The position numbers and the translations under genes were made by a program. Under the pieces are notes generated by a model. The model worked only from the letters and a program-made list of their open reading frames with translations, did not search any database and had not been told where the DNA came from. A stretch of DNA of 53,880 nt from an uncultured Candidatus Thioglobus sp. (GTDB taxonomy: Bacteria; Pseudomonadota; Gammaproteobacteria; PS1; Pseudothioglobaceae): contig FXLX01000010.1 of NCBI GenBank assembly GCA_900180385.1, positions 1-53,880 on the forward strand. Reading direction: 5' to 3'. Of the stretch, positions 18,027-26,682 are shown piece by piece (the stretch's first letter is position 1; each line of letters opens with the position of its first letter).

Positions 18027-18518
18027 TTACTCAGCAGGCTTGGTCATATTTCCCGCTGCCGTAGCTTTTTCAATAACCTCTTGTTTTTTATCAATATATT
18101 TGATAATTTTTCCAGCATGTGTAAGCGCAGGATCCAGACTTAATGCTTGTTCAGCCATGGCTTTAGACATTTCATACGAACTAAGATGTAAGTACGCAAT
18201 TGACATTGATGCAAACAATTTAGGATCTGTCGGATCCAGTAGTGTTGCCTCTTGATAATTAGCAATTGCCTCTTTATTTTTATTTTCTGACATGTATAAG
18301 CTTGCTAAAGCTATATAAGCACTTTTACTTGGTAAGTTGCTAATTGCTTCTTGTAGTTCTTTTTCAATTCTTTTAAACTTTAGCTGATCCATTGTTTGGC
18401 TCACTTGCTGTAATACTTTACTTTCAGCTGGTAGATTTGCATTAACTGAATAACTAAAACTCAACGACAAAAATAAAGCCGATAGAATGACAGGTTTAAA
18501 TTGACTATTTGTTTTCAT
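18027..18518 (-). CDS. Exported TPR-repeat protein
   Basis: From ATG 18518 (AAGGAGA ribosome site at 18523-18529) about 163 residues: signal peptide (PVILSALFLSLSFSYSVNA) and at least two tetratricopeptide repeats (AYIALASLYMSENKNKEAIA and PKLFASMSIAYLHLSSYEMS). It lies between the octahaem cytochrome gene and fccAB, suggesting a periplasmic assembly or scaffolding role; the precise function is unknown. A palindrome with a copied ribosome-site sequence lies directly upstream. Confidence 0.78.
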   Translation of the reverse strand: MKTNSQFKPVILSALFLSLSFSYSVNANLPAESKVLQQVSQTMDQLKFKRIEKELQEAISNLPSKSAYIALASLYMSENKNKEAIANYQEATLLDPTDPKLFASMSIAYLHLSSYEMSKAMAEQALSLDPALTHAGKIIKYIDKKQEVIEKATAAGNMTKPAE

Positions 18519-18529
18519 ATTGTCTCCTT

Positions 18530-18574
18530 GAGACCTTTGCACTTGCACCCTATGGGTACAAGTGCAAAGGTCTC
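18530..18574. repeat. Palindromic insertion-like element flanked by duplicated TCTCCTT
   Basis: A 16-bp perfect inverted repeat, left arm 18530-18545 (GAGACCTTTGCACTTG) and right arm 18559-18574, with a further 4-bp inner pairing (ACCC/GGGT). TCTCCTT occurs on both sides (18523-18529 and 18573-18579); on the minus strand the first copy is the ribosome-binding site of the TPR gene. This arrangement resembles a miniature element or joined terminal repeats left by an insertion sequence, with target duplication. Confidence 0.55.
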
Positions 18575-18590
18575 TCCTTAAAAAATTATA

Positions 18591-18630
18591 AAAAAAACAC
18601 CCTTGCCGAGTTACCCCGACAAGGGTGTTT
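18591..18630 (-). terminator. Rho-independent terminator after the octahaem cytochrome gene
   Basis: An 11-bp stem (AAACACCCTTG at 18595-18605 with 18620-18630), extended by two G-C pairs across one mismatch, and an 8-nt loop. On the minus strand it is followed by a U-run from A18591-18597. It lies 22 bp past the cytochrome gene stop. Confidence 0.8.
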
Positions 18631-18652
18631 AATTAAGATTTATAAAACTAAA

Positions 18653-20113
18653 TTATTTTTCAAATTGAGATTTAAAATCTTTGGTTGCTCGAGCACGAAT
18701 CGCTTTTTGCTTTTCAGTCATCTTACCTAAGAACCACTTATGATTATCTGAATTCAGAACCTCATCAAGTACTGCCTTAAGGTGATGCGCTTGTTTCTGC
18801 TTCGCCTCAGAGAATGATGATTCGCCTTCATGAATTAACTCTTTCAATTCAGGAACCATCTCTGTGTAGAAGTTCTTAGCAAGATCATAAGTACCTTCCC
18901 AATGGGTAATATCTGGACCCATCATTGAAGCACCATGACGAGCACGACGACCTTCGTGATGCCATAACTCGAACCATACAAAATCAAGCTTGTTACTAAA
19001 CTTAACTGGATTCATTAATGGCTTCGCAGCTTTCATTAACTTCAAACCAGGCTTAGCAAACTTCTCATTGTACAATTCAATCAAGCCATCGTACTGCAGA
19101 TAGAAGTTATCTACGTAGTCATCTGAGTGACAAGCAGAACAAACGTCTTGCATATTGTCTCTACGAGTCTGCCAGTCAATACTTTGACTCGCTAAACCCA
19201 TCTTCTTATCAGACACTTCAGGACGAATTGACACTGGTGGGCGGTTATTCCAAGAAATACGCAATCCAACATTATGCGTTACATCTTGATCTTTGGTTGC
19301 ACCCATGTGACAAGTTGAACAAGTAGGTGCAATAGAATAATCTTCACCAGGAATCCACTTGGCTTTATCCATACCTAACTGCTCTTTTTGAGAAGCATAC
19401 TGAATACCGTGCTTAGACTCATTGTAAATCTCGATATGCGGATGATCAGGACCCATGTGACACTTACCACATGTTTCAGGAGCACGCGCTTGCTCTACAG
19501 AGAAGCTATGACGAGAGTGACACGCTGTACAAGAGCCTTCTGAGCCATCGGGATTGATTCGTCCAATACCAGTGTTCGGCCATGTTGCTGGATCAAGTGA
19601 GCCATCTTCTAGCACCTTAACTTGCGATCCATGACACTGCCAACAACCATTTACTGCAGCTGCAGAGTTACCACCTGGGAAGCCTTCTGTAACAAATGCA
19701 CTGTTACCTTCAATTACTTCAGCTAGTAAATTATCTAATGAACCTAAAATTCTACCCGCTTTAGCGTGATGCGATTCTTCAGTTTGTTTAACTTCAACTT
19801 CATGACAATTAGCACAATCACGTGGCGATACAATAATAGAAATTAATTTCTTATTACCTTTTTCACCATGTAAAAATGCATCTGTATCGCCTTCGTCAGC
19901 TGCGTGACACTCATAACAACCTACATTAGCACGGTAATGTAAAGAATCACCCCACTGCTGAACAACGGCATTGTCATTTTTTTGATGACAAGTTGTACAT
20001 TCTTTACTTTCTTCAGACATTTGTTTTGGTGCTTCACTAACTGACGCTAACGCCGAAGAACCCAAGAATGTTAAAGAAAACAATAGAATTATACTTCTAA
20101 TTATCTTATTCAT
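18653..20113 (-). CDS. Octahaem c-type cytochrome, hydroxylamine oxidoreductase-like
   Basis: A 486-residue exported multihaem cytochrome. Eight CxxCH sites are visible: CTTCH, CYECH, CANCH, CWQCH, CTACH, CGKCH, CSTCH and CSACH, with a signal peptide ending near ALAS (residue 24). Spacing and length match the HAO/octahaem family. Members either oxidise hydroxylamine or hydrazine, or (epsilon-HAO type) reduce nitrite or hydroxylamine. Which applies depends on the cross-linking tyrosine; GTYDLAKNFYTEM holds candidate tyrosines but I cannot align it with certainty. With nap genes nearby and no ammonia oxidation genes, a reductive role is the more likely inference. Its own terminator follows. Confidence 0.85.
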   Translation of the reverse strand: MNKIIRSIILLFSLTFLGSSALASVSEAPKQMSEESKECTTCHQKNDNAVVQQWGDSLHYRANVGCYECHAADEGDTDAFLHGEKGNKKLISIIVSPRDCANCHEVEVKQTEESHHAKAGRILGSLDNLLAEVIEGNSAFVTEGFPGGNSAAAVNGCWQCHGSQVKVLEDGSLDPATWPNTGIGRINPDGSEGSCTACHSRHSFSVEQARAPETCGKCHMGPDHPHIEIYNESKHGIQYASQKEQLGMDKAKWIPGEDYSIAPTCSTCHMGATKDQDVTHNVGLRISWNNRPPVSIRPEVSDKKMGLASQSIDWQTRRDNMQDVCSACHSDDYVDNFYLQYDGLIELYNEKFAKPGLKLMKAAKPLMNPVKFSNKLDFVWFELWHHEGRRARHGASMMGPDITHWEGTYDLAKNFYTEMVPELKELIHEGESSFSEAKQKQAHHLKAVLDEVLNSDNHKWFLGKMTEKQKAIRARATKDFKSQFEK

Positions 20114-20392
20114 AAAACCTCTCCTGTTTTATTTATTTTTTTAATAAGTGAATCTCACCATGAAGTTAAAATTACACTCGTCCTTTAACAACAAACAAAA
20201 TAACTCAAAAAAAGTTATAAATTTACTGTTAATTTGAAGTTTAAACAAGGTGAAAAAATAAATAAATAACCTAGATTGTTTTTAGAAAAAATAATTTAAA
20301 CTATAATTCATTTAGCCTTCTTTGACTCCTCCCAAAAAGTAGCATGTAAAAAATAAAAAAAAGAGGGCCACCTAATTAACATAACAAATATT

Positions 20393-20950
20393 ATGGTCAA
20401 AAAAATAAACTTAAATATTTTACTTTTACTATTACTTATTAGCACCAACACGCTAGCAAGCAGTGTTATTACTACAATAATCAAATCTAACTATAAAGAT
20501 GTGCGCAATAATATTCTTGATTCGATTGAAGAAAAAGCACTAAATGTTGCCAATGTGTATCACGCCAGTGATATGCTTAAGCGCACCAAGAATGAAGTAT
20601 TCAACTTAACAAATATTTATAGTAAAGTTAGTAGTAATATCAAAACAGTCCTTAGTATGCCAATCATAAAAATCGAGAACACAGACAAAACGATCGGTAT
20701 AAAAAATATCTATAAAAATGCCGAAATAATTGAATTTTGCTCAGCAAAAATATCCCATGAATTGGTATTAGCCAACCCCGACAATATTGCACTATGCCCA
20801 TTCAAAATTGCAATTTACTCTTTAAATAGCCATCCAGATCAAACTCACATTGTTTATACAAAACTGAATCCTTTAGACAAAAAATCGATAAAACCGACTG
20901 CCAAAGCTAATGAATTAATACTCTCATTAGTTATGGATGCCTCTTGGTAG
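20393..20950 (+). CDS. DUF302 family exported protein
   Basis: A 185-residue protein with a signal peptide (LNILLLLLLISTNTLAS) and a DUF302-like domain: a regular pattern with NVYHASDMLKRT, IEFCSAKISHELVLANP and IALCPFKIAIYSL. Function of DUF302 is not established; it is often found in sulfur-oxidising bacteria beside cytochrome genes. It is divergent from the octahaem cytochrome; the 279 bp between them (20114-20392) is AT-rich with no FNR box that I can see. Confidence 0.7.
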   Translation: MVKKINLNILLLLLLISTNTLASSVITTIIKSNYKDVRNNILDSIEEKALNVANVYHASDMLKRTKNEVFNLTNIYSKVSSNIKTVLSMPIIKIENTDKTIGIKNIYKNAEIIEFCSAKISHELVLANPDNIALCPFKIAIYSLNSHPDQTHIVYTKLNPLDKKSIKPTAKANELILSLVMDASW

Positions 20951-21008
20951 TAATATCATATCAACTGACTCTGGCTAATCATTAGGTGGAAGGCGTCTGT
21001 CAATAATA

Positions 21009-21629
21009 TCACTCTTCTGCTTCTCGACCACCAAGCTCTGAATAATATACAGCTATCGCCTCCATCTCAACATCTGATAGTTTTTTGATGATCCCCTGAA
21101 CCGCACCACCTGGATCGTTATCTCTAGATCCATCAGCAAAATATCCCATGGTTGATAATAGATATCCAAATTGCTGTCCAGCTAAAGCAGGCGTTGATCC
21201 AATTGAGGTTTTTCCATCCTTGCCGTGGCATAAATCACAAGCTGGAATACCACGACTTACATTGCCTTTATTGATTAATACCGGTGTTTTTATATTTTCC
21301 CTTAAGGCTGGATTGGTTTCTGGCAATAACTGTGTTTCATACCACGTAGCCACATCTAGCATTTGTTGTTCGCTTAGCTTCTTGGCGCGCTTGTACATAT
21401 TTTTATCCTTACGCGCTTTTGACTTATAGTCTTTTAATTGTTTAAGGATGTAATTAATACTTTGAGAGGCTAAATGCGGTGTGTCTGTGTCATCACTAAT
21501 GCCAAACTCACCGTGACACCTATCGCAATATTTGACTGCAATGATTTGCCCATTAACAGGGTCAGACGCGTGCACTTGCCATGAAATAAAGGCAAATAAT
21601 ACAGCTATTTTATATGTATTTTTTTTCAT
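21009..21629 (-). CDS. Dihaem cytochrome c (c4-like)
   Basis: A 206-residue exported cytochrome with a signal peptide (AVLFAFISWQVHA), haem motifs CDRCH and CDLCH (the second in IPACDLCHGKDGK), and two class-I cytochrome lobes, each with a Met-containing segment (MLDVATWYE, IAVYYSELGG). Dihaem c4-type cytochromes carry electrons to terminal oxidases or from sulfur enzymes. It follows the coiled-coil gene by 9 bp and is probably co-transcribed with it. Confidence 0.85.
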   Translation of the reverse strand: MKKNTYKIAVLFAFISWQVHASDPVNGQIIAVKYCDRCHGEFGISDDTDTPHLASQSINYILKQLKDYKSKARKDKNMYKRAKKLSEQQMLDVATWYETQLLPETNPALRENIKTPVLINKGNVSRGIPACDLCHGKDGKTSIGSTPALAGQQFGYLLSTMGYFADGSRDNDPGGAVQGIIKKLSDVEMEAIAVYYSELGGREAEE

Positions 21630-21638
21630 ATTTTTCTC

Positions 21639-22080
21639 CTACCTCAGCCATGGCATCATAATATTTTCAGGCTCTGTAAATTTATTAATGTCGTAACGCA
21701 TGCCTGACACTGAATAATTCATAGTGGACATATCTCCACTCATTCTAGCCATTGAACCATTCATATCTTTAATATTTGTATTCATATCAGCAATGTGCAA
21801 ACCAAGGCCGTTCATGTCTCTAGCAACATTAGCAAAGTCATCACCCATTTTCTTTTGACCTTCTACCATGCTTTGTGCCATTTGCACCATGTTGCCAGCC
21901 ATGCCGTTCATGTTTTTTTGCCATGGAGTGCACGTCTTTTATCATTTGGCCAACTGATTGTGTCATCTCTGTCATATCTTTACCCATGTTAATCATAAAA
22001 GACCCCATAACATAAGCGCCAACACATCCACCTAGACCTATACCAACTTTAATAATGGTTTTTGTATTACTCCCTTTTCT
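21639..22080 (-). pseudogene. Met-rich coiled-coil membrane protein, frameshifted at A7
   Basis: The second half reads MNGMAGNMVQMAQSMVEG and MNTNIKDMNGSMARMSGDMS, a methionine-rich heptad-like coiled coil ending MPWLR. The first half lies in another frame: a glycine-rich transmembrane segment (TIIKVGIGLGGCVGAYVMG) then MGKDMTEMTQSVGQMIKDV. The two meet at an A7 run (T7 at 21913-21919) that is one base too long. No in-frame ATG precedes the hydrophobic segment (the first is at 22008), so the start is unclear. I do not recognise the family; the pattern suggests a membrane-anchored rod next to the dihaem cytochrome. Confidence 0.55.
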
Positions 22081-22097
22081 TTATTCAGCTAGATAGA

Positions 22098-22136
22098 AAT
22101 AAGCCCTTACTAACATCAAATTAGTAAGGGCTTATT
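22098..22136 (-). terminator. Long hairpin at the end of the nap-sox gene run
   Basis: A 16-bp perfect stem, 22098-22113 (AATAAGCCCTTACTAA) with 22121-22136, and a 7-nt loop. It lies 22 bp past the soxZ stop. The U-run behind it is weak, but it is the first strong hairpin after the run from napD to soxZ. Confidence 0.65.
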
Positions 22137-22157
22137 AATAAATATGCTTTAACTAAA

Positions 22158-22466
22158 TTATTTAACTTTAGTATTCGCTGAGTTTTTTTCACCCGTATTG
22201 CTAATCCATGAAAGTGAAATTGTATCACCCTTAGTGCCTTTCATCTTAAAAAACAAATATGGATCAGCCGATATTGTTGAATTAGGTAGTAGTGTCAACA
22301 TATCTTTGCCGTTTTTAGAAATCTTAATATGGTTGATATAGTCTTCTGCTACTAGCACTCCAGATTTGTCTTTTCTACGGCCTGTTTCCATTGGATGTGT
22401 TACTTTGTACTTAACCTCAATTAAGCCTTTTTTCATTTTTGCTCTTACTTTAATTCTCTTTGCCAT
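22158..22466 (-). CDS. soxZ: SoxZ, sulfur-carrier complex subunit
   Basis: A 102-residue protein with the SoxZ Ig-like fold sequence: KVRAKMKKGLIEVKYKVTHP MET, then INHIKISKNG and SADPYLFFKMKG. SoxZ has no signal of its own and is exported with SoxY through Tat. The SoxYZ heterodimer carries thiosulfate-derived sulfur during periplasmic oxidation. The gene is 20 bp downstream of soxY. Confidence 0.93.
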   Translation of the reverse strand: MAKRIKVRAKMKKGLIEVKYKVTHPMETGRRKDKSGVLVAEDYINHIKISKNGKDMLTLLPNSTISADPYLFFKMKGTKGDTISLSWISNTGEKNSANTKVK

Positions 22467-22486
22467 GATAATTCTCCTTAATTAGA

Positions 22487-22921
22487 TTAACAACCACCTT
22501 TAGTGACTTTAGTATTGCTCGAAGCAGTTACAAAGCCTACTGAGGTTTGAACAATTGCTGTAACTTTTGTTGGCTTGCCCATCTTTACTCTAAAACTTGC
22601 AAAAGCAGCTACATCGTCTGATTCAAAATCAATTCGCATTGCTACTGGCTTAATATTCTCATGAACTAGCAGAAAAATACTTTTAACACCTGTTAATGCG
22701 GTTGCATCAACTGTTACTGGAACTTGCGTACCATTTTCGGCTAATTTGGGTGTTTTAAGCTTCAGACTAGATGATTCTGAATGCTTGCCACCTGTTATCT
22801 TATTAATAGCATCATCAGCTTTTAATTTTCCCATAAAATTTGCCAATGCGTTTAATGGCAGCATGCTTGATAATACCACCATACCGCCAAATAATACTTT
22901 TATTGCAGATCTTCTATTCAT
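22487..22921 (-). CDS. soxY: SoxY, covalent sulfur-carrier subunit
   Basis: A 144-residue protein with a Tat-like signal (MNRRSAIKVLFGGMVVLSS) and a SoxY fold. The substrate-binding cysteine is the last residue: the protein ends KVTKGGC, whereas the classical swinging arm ends GGCGG. The gene follows napF by 26 bp with no terminator between, so soxYZ look co-transcribed with the nap genes. Confidence 0.92.
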   Translation of the reverse strand: MNRRSAIKVLFGGMVVLSSMLPLNALANFMGKLKADDAINKITGGKHSESSSLKLKTPKLAENGTQVPVTVDATALTGVKSIFLLVHENIKPVAMRIDFESDDVAAFASFRVKMGKPTKVTAIVQTSVGFVTASSNTKVTKGGC

Positions 22922-22947
22922 TTTTTCTCCTTATATAAAATATTTTA

Positions 22948-23418
22948 TTAACTCACTTGAATGGCACTTTTTGGGCAAATTGACACACAATCACCACAAC
23001 CATTACAATTACTCACATCTAAACCAATGCTGGGTATGCCGCCCATTTGCAAACTAAAATTTATTGCACCTCGTTCGCAAACCTCTGAACAAGATTGGCA
23101 AATCACCCCAATCTTAGATAAACAATTGTCTTTAATTTTGGCAGTTAAACCCCATGGATCTTTATCTAAATTAACAAAAGCATCATACTGGCATACTTCT
23201 ACACATTTTTTACAAAAGCTACATCCGCCTTTATTAAAATCAACGACAGGAAATTTGCCAGAACCCGTGGTAAGAATTTTCTCAGGACAGGCATCTATAC
23301 AAGCGCCACAACGATTGCATAAATCCGTAAACTGATTCTCACTTTTGGACCATGGCGGCCTAATAATAACTTTTTTATTTGAACCCCAACCCCCTCTAAG
23401 AAGCTGAGCCCTTGTCAT
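22948..23418 (-). CDS. napF: NapF ferredoxin-type protein
   Basis: About 156 residues from ATG 23418 (a GTG nine bases upstream is the alternative). Starts TRAQLLRGGW and IRPPWS, typical of NapF. Cys-rich clusters follow: CNRCGACIDACP, CSFCKKCVEVC, CQSCSEVCERG and CNGCGDCVSICP, so up to four [4Fe-4S] clusters. NapF is a cytoplasmic protein thought to mature NapA before export. It lies between napB and soxY. Confidence 0.9.
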   Translation of the reverse strand: MTRAQLLRGGWGSNKKVIIRPPWSKSENQFTDLCNRCGACIDACPEKILTTGSGKFPVVDFNKGGCSFCKKCVEVCQYDAFVNLDKDPWGLTAKIKDNCLSKIGVICQSCSEVCERGAINFSLQMGGIPSIGLDVSNCNGCGDCVSICPKSAIQVS

Positions 23419-23449
23419 ACTAGACACTGTCCTACCAAATTAGTCGTCA

Positions 23450-24025
23450 TCAATAATTAGTATAGTCGTTTCCAATCAATGCATCTCTATCAACCTGTGG
23501 CACATGGCACTGTAAACAGAAATAACGTCTTGGTGATAACTGCTTTAATCTCACGTCATCACGAGTAAAGAAATGCGTACTAGACATTTTTTTAGCCTCC
23601 TCTTCCTTGTAGTTCTCATTACTATGACAATCTAAGCAACCATTCTCAGTGAAGCTAATTTTTGTACCTTCGGTTTTATGTGGAATTAAAGGTGGCTGAT
23701 CATCAAAGTTACGCTCGAATTCTACATTTTTCTTGATCCATTTATTCTTGTTTGGTGGAATTGATAAATCATCAAGTGAGTGAATACCTCGCAACGATGC
23801 TAAGTCAACCGTATCGGCCGCTGAATTAACCGCATCAGTTGCTGTGTCTACAGCCGACTTTGTCACATCTTTAACAACTGCTTGTGTTTCTATCGCAATA
23901 TCCTTAACACTATCCATTACTGCTGACATTGGATTATTCCAGTTATCTCCCGAGCTGAAGAAATCAGCGTGTAAAGCCAAAGCAAAAGTTGATACGATTG
24001 TTGCAGCTAATATTTTATTTTTCAT
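23450..24025 (-). CDS. napB: Periplasmic nitrate reductase, dihaem subunit NapB
   Basis: A 191-residue exported cytochrome with haem motifs CLDCH and CLQCH in the NapB context (ENGCLDCHSNENY; RRYFCLQCHVPQ). It passes electrons to NapA. After the signal peptide there is an unusual helix-prone, Asp/Ala/Val-rich stretch (about residues 35-80: VKDIAIETQAVVKDVTKSAV, DTATDAVNSAADTVD) before the normal NapB start (SLRGI, DLSIPPNKNKW). The core is otherwise normal. Confidence 0.92.
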   Translation of the reverse strand: MKNKILAATIVSTFALALHADFFSSGDNWNNPMSAVMDSVKDIAIETQAVVKDVTKSAVDTATDAVNSAADTVDLASLRGIHSLDDLSIPPNKNKWIKKNVEFERNFDDQPPLIPHKTEGTKISFTENGCLDCHSNENYKEEEAKKMSSTHFFTRDDVRLKQLSPRRYFCLQCHVPQVDRDALIGNDYTNY

Positions 24026-24037
24026 GATATCCCCCCT

Positions 24038-26581
24038 TTATGCTTTAACAATTTTTACTGGCGTCTTCTTGTAATCAGTCTCTTTTGATAGAGGATCTGT
24101 TGCATCTAGTATTAATTTATTAACCAAGCGTGAAGCATCAAACCAAGGTACAAAGACCAAACCCTTAGGTGGCTTATTACGACCTTTGGTTTCAATCATG
24201 GCAATTATTTCACCACGAGAAGAAGATACCTTAGCATTATTACCGCGTCTTAATCCGCGCGCTTTTGCATCATCCGGATGCATATAGATAACTGCATCTG
24301 GCACTGCACGATAAAGCTCTGGAACACGTCTGGTCATAGTTCCTGAATGCCAGTGCTCTAATACACGACCGGTTGACATCCATAAATCAAATTCTTCATT
24401 TGGCACTTCTGCAGGTGGCTCATATGGCGCGGTAATAATATTCGCTCTACCATCTTTTTTGCCATAAAACTTAAATCCCTCACCTTTCTTAACATAAGGG
24501 TCATAGCCTTCACTATAGCGCCAAAGCGTCTCCTTGCCGTTAATAACTGGCCAGCGCAAACCTCTGGATTTATGGTAAACATCAAATTCGGCAAGTTCAT
24601 GGCCTTTTTTCAGACCTTCTAAACCAAAGCGACGATATTCTTCAAACAAACCTTTTTGAAGATAGAAGCCGAAGTCGTCCATCTCTGAATTTTTGTATTT
24701 GTTGCCATCAGAATCAGTAACTTGAGTTTTAGCAAATTTATCAACTTGTCCATTAGCATACAACACATCGTATAGATTTTTACCTTTGTACTCTGGATTT
24801 TTTGCCAACAGTTCATCTGACCAAACATCGTCTGTTGTAAATCGTTTAGAGAACTCAACCAGCTGCCATAAATCAGATTTAGATTGTCCTGGTGCATCCA
24901 CTTGTTGGCGCCAGAATTGTGTACGCCTTTCAGCATTACCATAAGCACCTTCTTTTTCCGCCCACATTGCTGTTGGTAAAATTAAATCGGCTGCTTGCGC
25001 TGATACCGTCGGATAAGGGTCTGATACCACAATAAAGTTATCTGGATTACGCCAGCCTGGAAGCATTTCATCATTAATATTTGGACCAGCTTGCATGTTA
25101 TTGTTACACATTACCCAATAAGCATTTAGCTTGCTATCTTTAAGTGCTCTGCTTTGCGCAACAGCATGATAACCCTTCTTACCAGGAATAGTACCTTCTG
25201 GCAATTTCCAAATTTTTTCGGCAAAATCACGATGTGATTTTTTCATAATGACATAATCAGCTGGCAAACGATGAACGAATGTACCTACCTCACGCGCCGT
25301 ACCACAAGCTGAAGGCTGGCCTGTTAATGAGAATGGACCATTACCTGGCTGGGAAATTTTACCCATTAATAAATGTACGTTATACATGAGGCCGTTAACC
25401 CAAACACCACGAGTATGCTGATTAAAACCCATTGTCCATAATGATACAACTTTCTTATTTGGATCAGCATACAGTTTGGCTAATCGCTCTAATTTTTCAG
25501 CTGGAACGCCAGAAATTTCAACCGCCTTTTCCAAGGTATAAGGCTTAAGTGTTTCAACATATTCATCCCAGCTAATTTTTGTAAGCTTGCCTTTATTGGC
25601 ATTCTTGGCTTTTTTCTGCAAAGGATGATCGTTACGCAAACCATAACCAATATCAGTTGGAGTTTTGGTAAAGTTAACGTGTTTTTTAAGAAAGTCTTTA
25701 TTGTATGCTTTGGTCTCAACAATATAATTAGCAATATAATTAAGAATTGCCAAATCTGATTGTGGATGCATAATCATGCCATTGTCAGCTAATTCAAACG
25801 AACGATGTTCAAAAGTTGACAACACATGCACTTCCGATCCTGGCTTAGTTAGACGTGTATCAGAGATACGCGACCAAAGAATTGGATGCATCTCTGCCAT
25901 GTTAGAACCCCAAAGCACAAAATTTTCTCCATGCTCGAAATCATCATAACAACCCATTGGCTCGTCAGAACCAAAGGCACGAATAAACGCACCTACTGCT
26001 GCTGCCATACAATGACGAGCATTAGGGTCAATGTTGTTAGATCTAAAACCCGCTTTAAATAATTTAGAAGCGGCGTAACCCTCCCAAACTGTCCACTGAC
26101 CCGAGCCAAACATACCTACACGTGAGGTCATTTTCTCAACAGGCTTGCCTTTATTTTCTTCTTTTGATACGTTAATAGCAGCCTTGAATTTATCTTCCAT
26201 GACATCGAACGCTTCATCCCAAGATACTGGAGTGAAATCACCATTTTTGTCATATTTTCCGTTTTTCTTACGTAAAAGTGGCTGAGTAAGGCGATCTTTA
26301 CCATACATGATTTTAGATAAGAAATAACCCTTAACGCAGTTAAGGCCTTTATTAACAGGCGCATCTGGATCGCCTTGTGACGCAATCATTTTTCCATCTT
26401 TGGTGCCAACTAAAACTGAACAACCTGTACCACAAAAACGACATGGAATTTTATCCCAACGAATGCCATCAATACTGTCATTACTATTTGCTAAGGCAAT
26501 GCCTGGCAAAGTAACACCTGCTGTTGCTGCTGTTGCGCTAATTGCGCTATTTTTAATGAACTCTCTTCTAGTGATAGTCAT
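24038..26581 (-). CDS. napA: Periplasmic nitrate reductase catalytic subunit NapA
   Basis: An 847-residue molybdopterin enzyme: Tat signal ([16 protein letters not shown]), [4Fe-4S] ligands in [13 protein letters not shown] and [10 protein letters not shown], the Mo-ligand cysteine in [18 protein letters not shown], and a complete MGD-binding C-terminal domain ([20 protein letters not shown]). It reduces nitrate to nitrite in the periplasm. Length and all cofactor residues are normal. Its 12-bp spacing to napB shows co-transcription. Confidence 0.96.
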   Translation of the reverse strand: MTITRREFIKNSAISATAATAGVTLPGIALANSNDSIDGIRWDKIPCRFCGTGCSVLVGTKDGKMIASQGDPDAPVNKGLNCVKGYFLSKIMYGKDRLTQPLLRKKNGKYDKNGDFTPVSWDEAFDVMEDKFKAAINVSKEENKGKPVEKMTSRVGMFGSGQWTVWEGYAASKLFKAGFRSNNIDPNARHCMAAAVGAFIRAFGSDEPMGCYDDFEHGENFVLWGSNMAEMHPILWSRISDTRLTKPGSEVHVLSTFEHRSFELADNGMIMHPQSDLAILNYIANYIVETKAYNKDFLKKHVNFTKTPTDIGYGLRNDHPLQKKAKNANKGKLTKISWDEYVETLKPYTLEKAVEISGVPAEKLERLAKLYADPNKKVVSLWTMGFNQHTRGVWVNGLMYNVHLLMGKISQPGNGPFSLTGQPSACGTAREVGTFVHRLPADYVIMKKSHRDFAEKIWKLPEGTIPGKKGYHAVAQSRALKDSKLNAYWVMCNNNMQAGPNINDEMLPGWRNPDNFIVVSDPYPTVSAQAADLILPTAMWAEKEGAYGNAERRTQFWRQQVDAPGQSKSDLWQLVEFSKRFTTDDVWSDELLAKNPEYKGKNLYDVLYANGQVDKFAKTQVTDSDGNKYKNSEMDDFGFYLQKGLFEEYRRFGLEGLKKGHELAEFDVYHKSRGLRWPVINGKETLWRYSEGYDPYVKKGEGFKFYGKKDGRANIITAPYEPPAEVPNEEFDLWMSTGRVLEHWHSGTMTRRVPELYRAVPDAVIYMHPDDAKARGLRRGNNAKVSSSRGEIIAMIETKGRNKPPKGLVFVPWFDASRLVNKLILDATDPLSKETDYKKTPVKIVKA

Positions 26582-26682
26582 TTATTCTCCTCAAAAAATT
26601 ATAAAAACAAATTACCTGTTAAAGTAAGCTAACAACTTTAAACTGTTGCCATTAACATTTCATTAACATAGGTTATTTTGTG

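Noticed and set aside
20114..20392. Possible small gene or FNR box between the octahaem cytochrome and DUF302 genes
   Set aside because: Only AT-rich sequence, no TTGAT dyad and no frame with a start, ribosome site and coding character.
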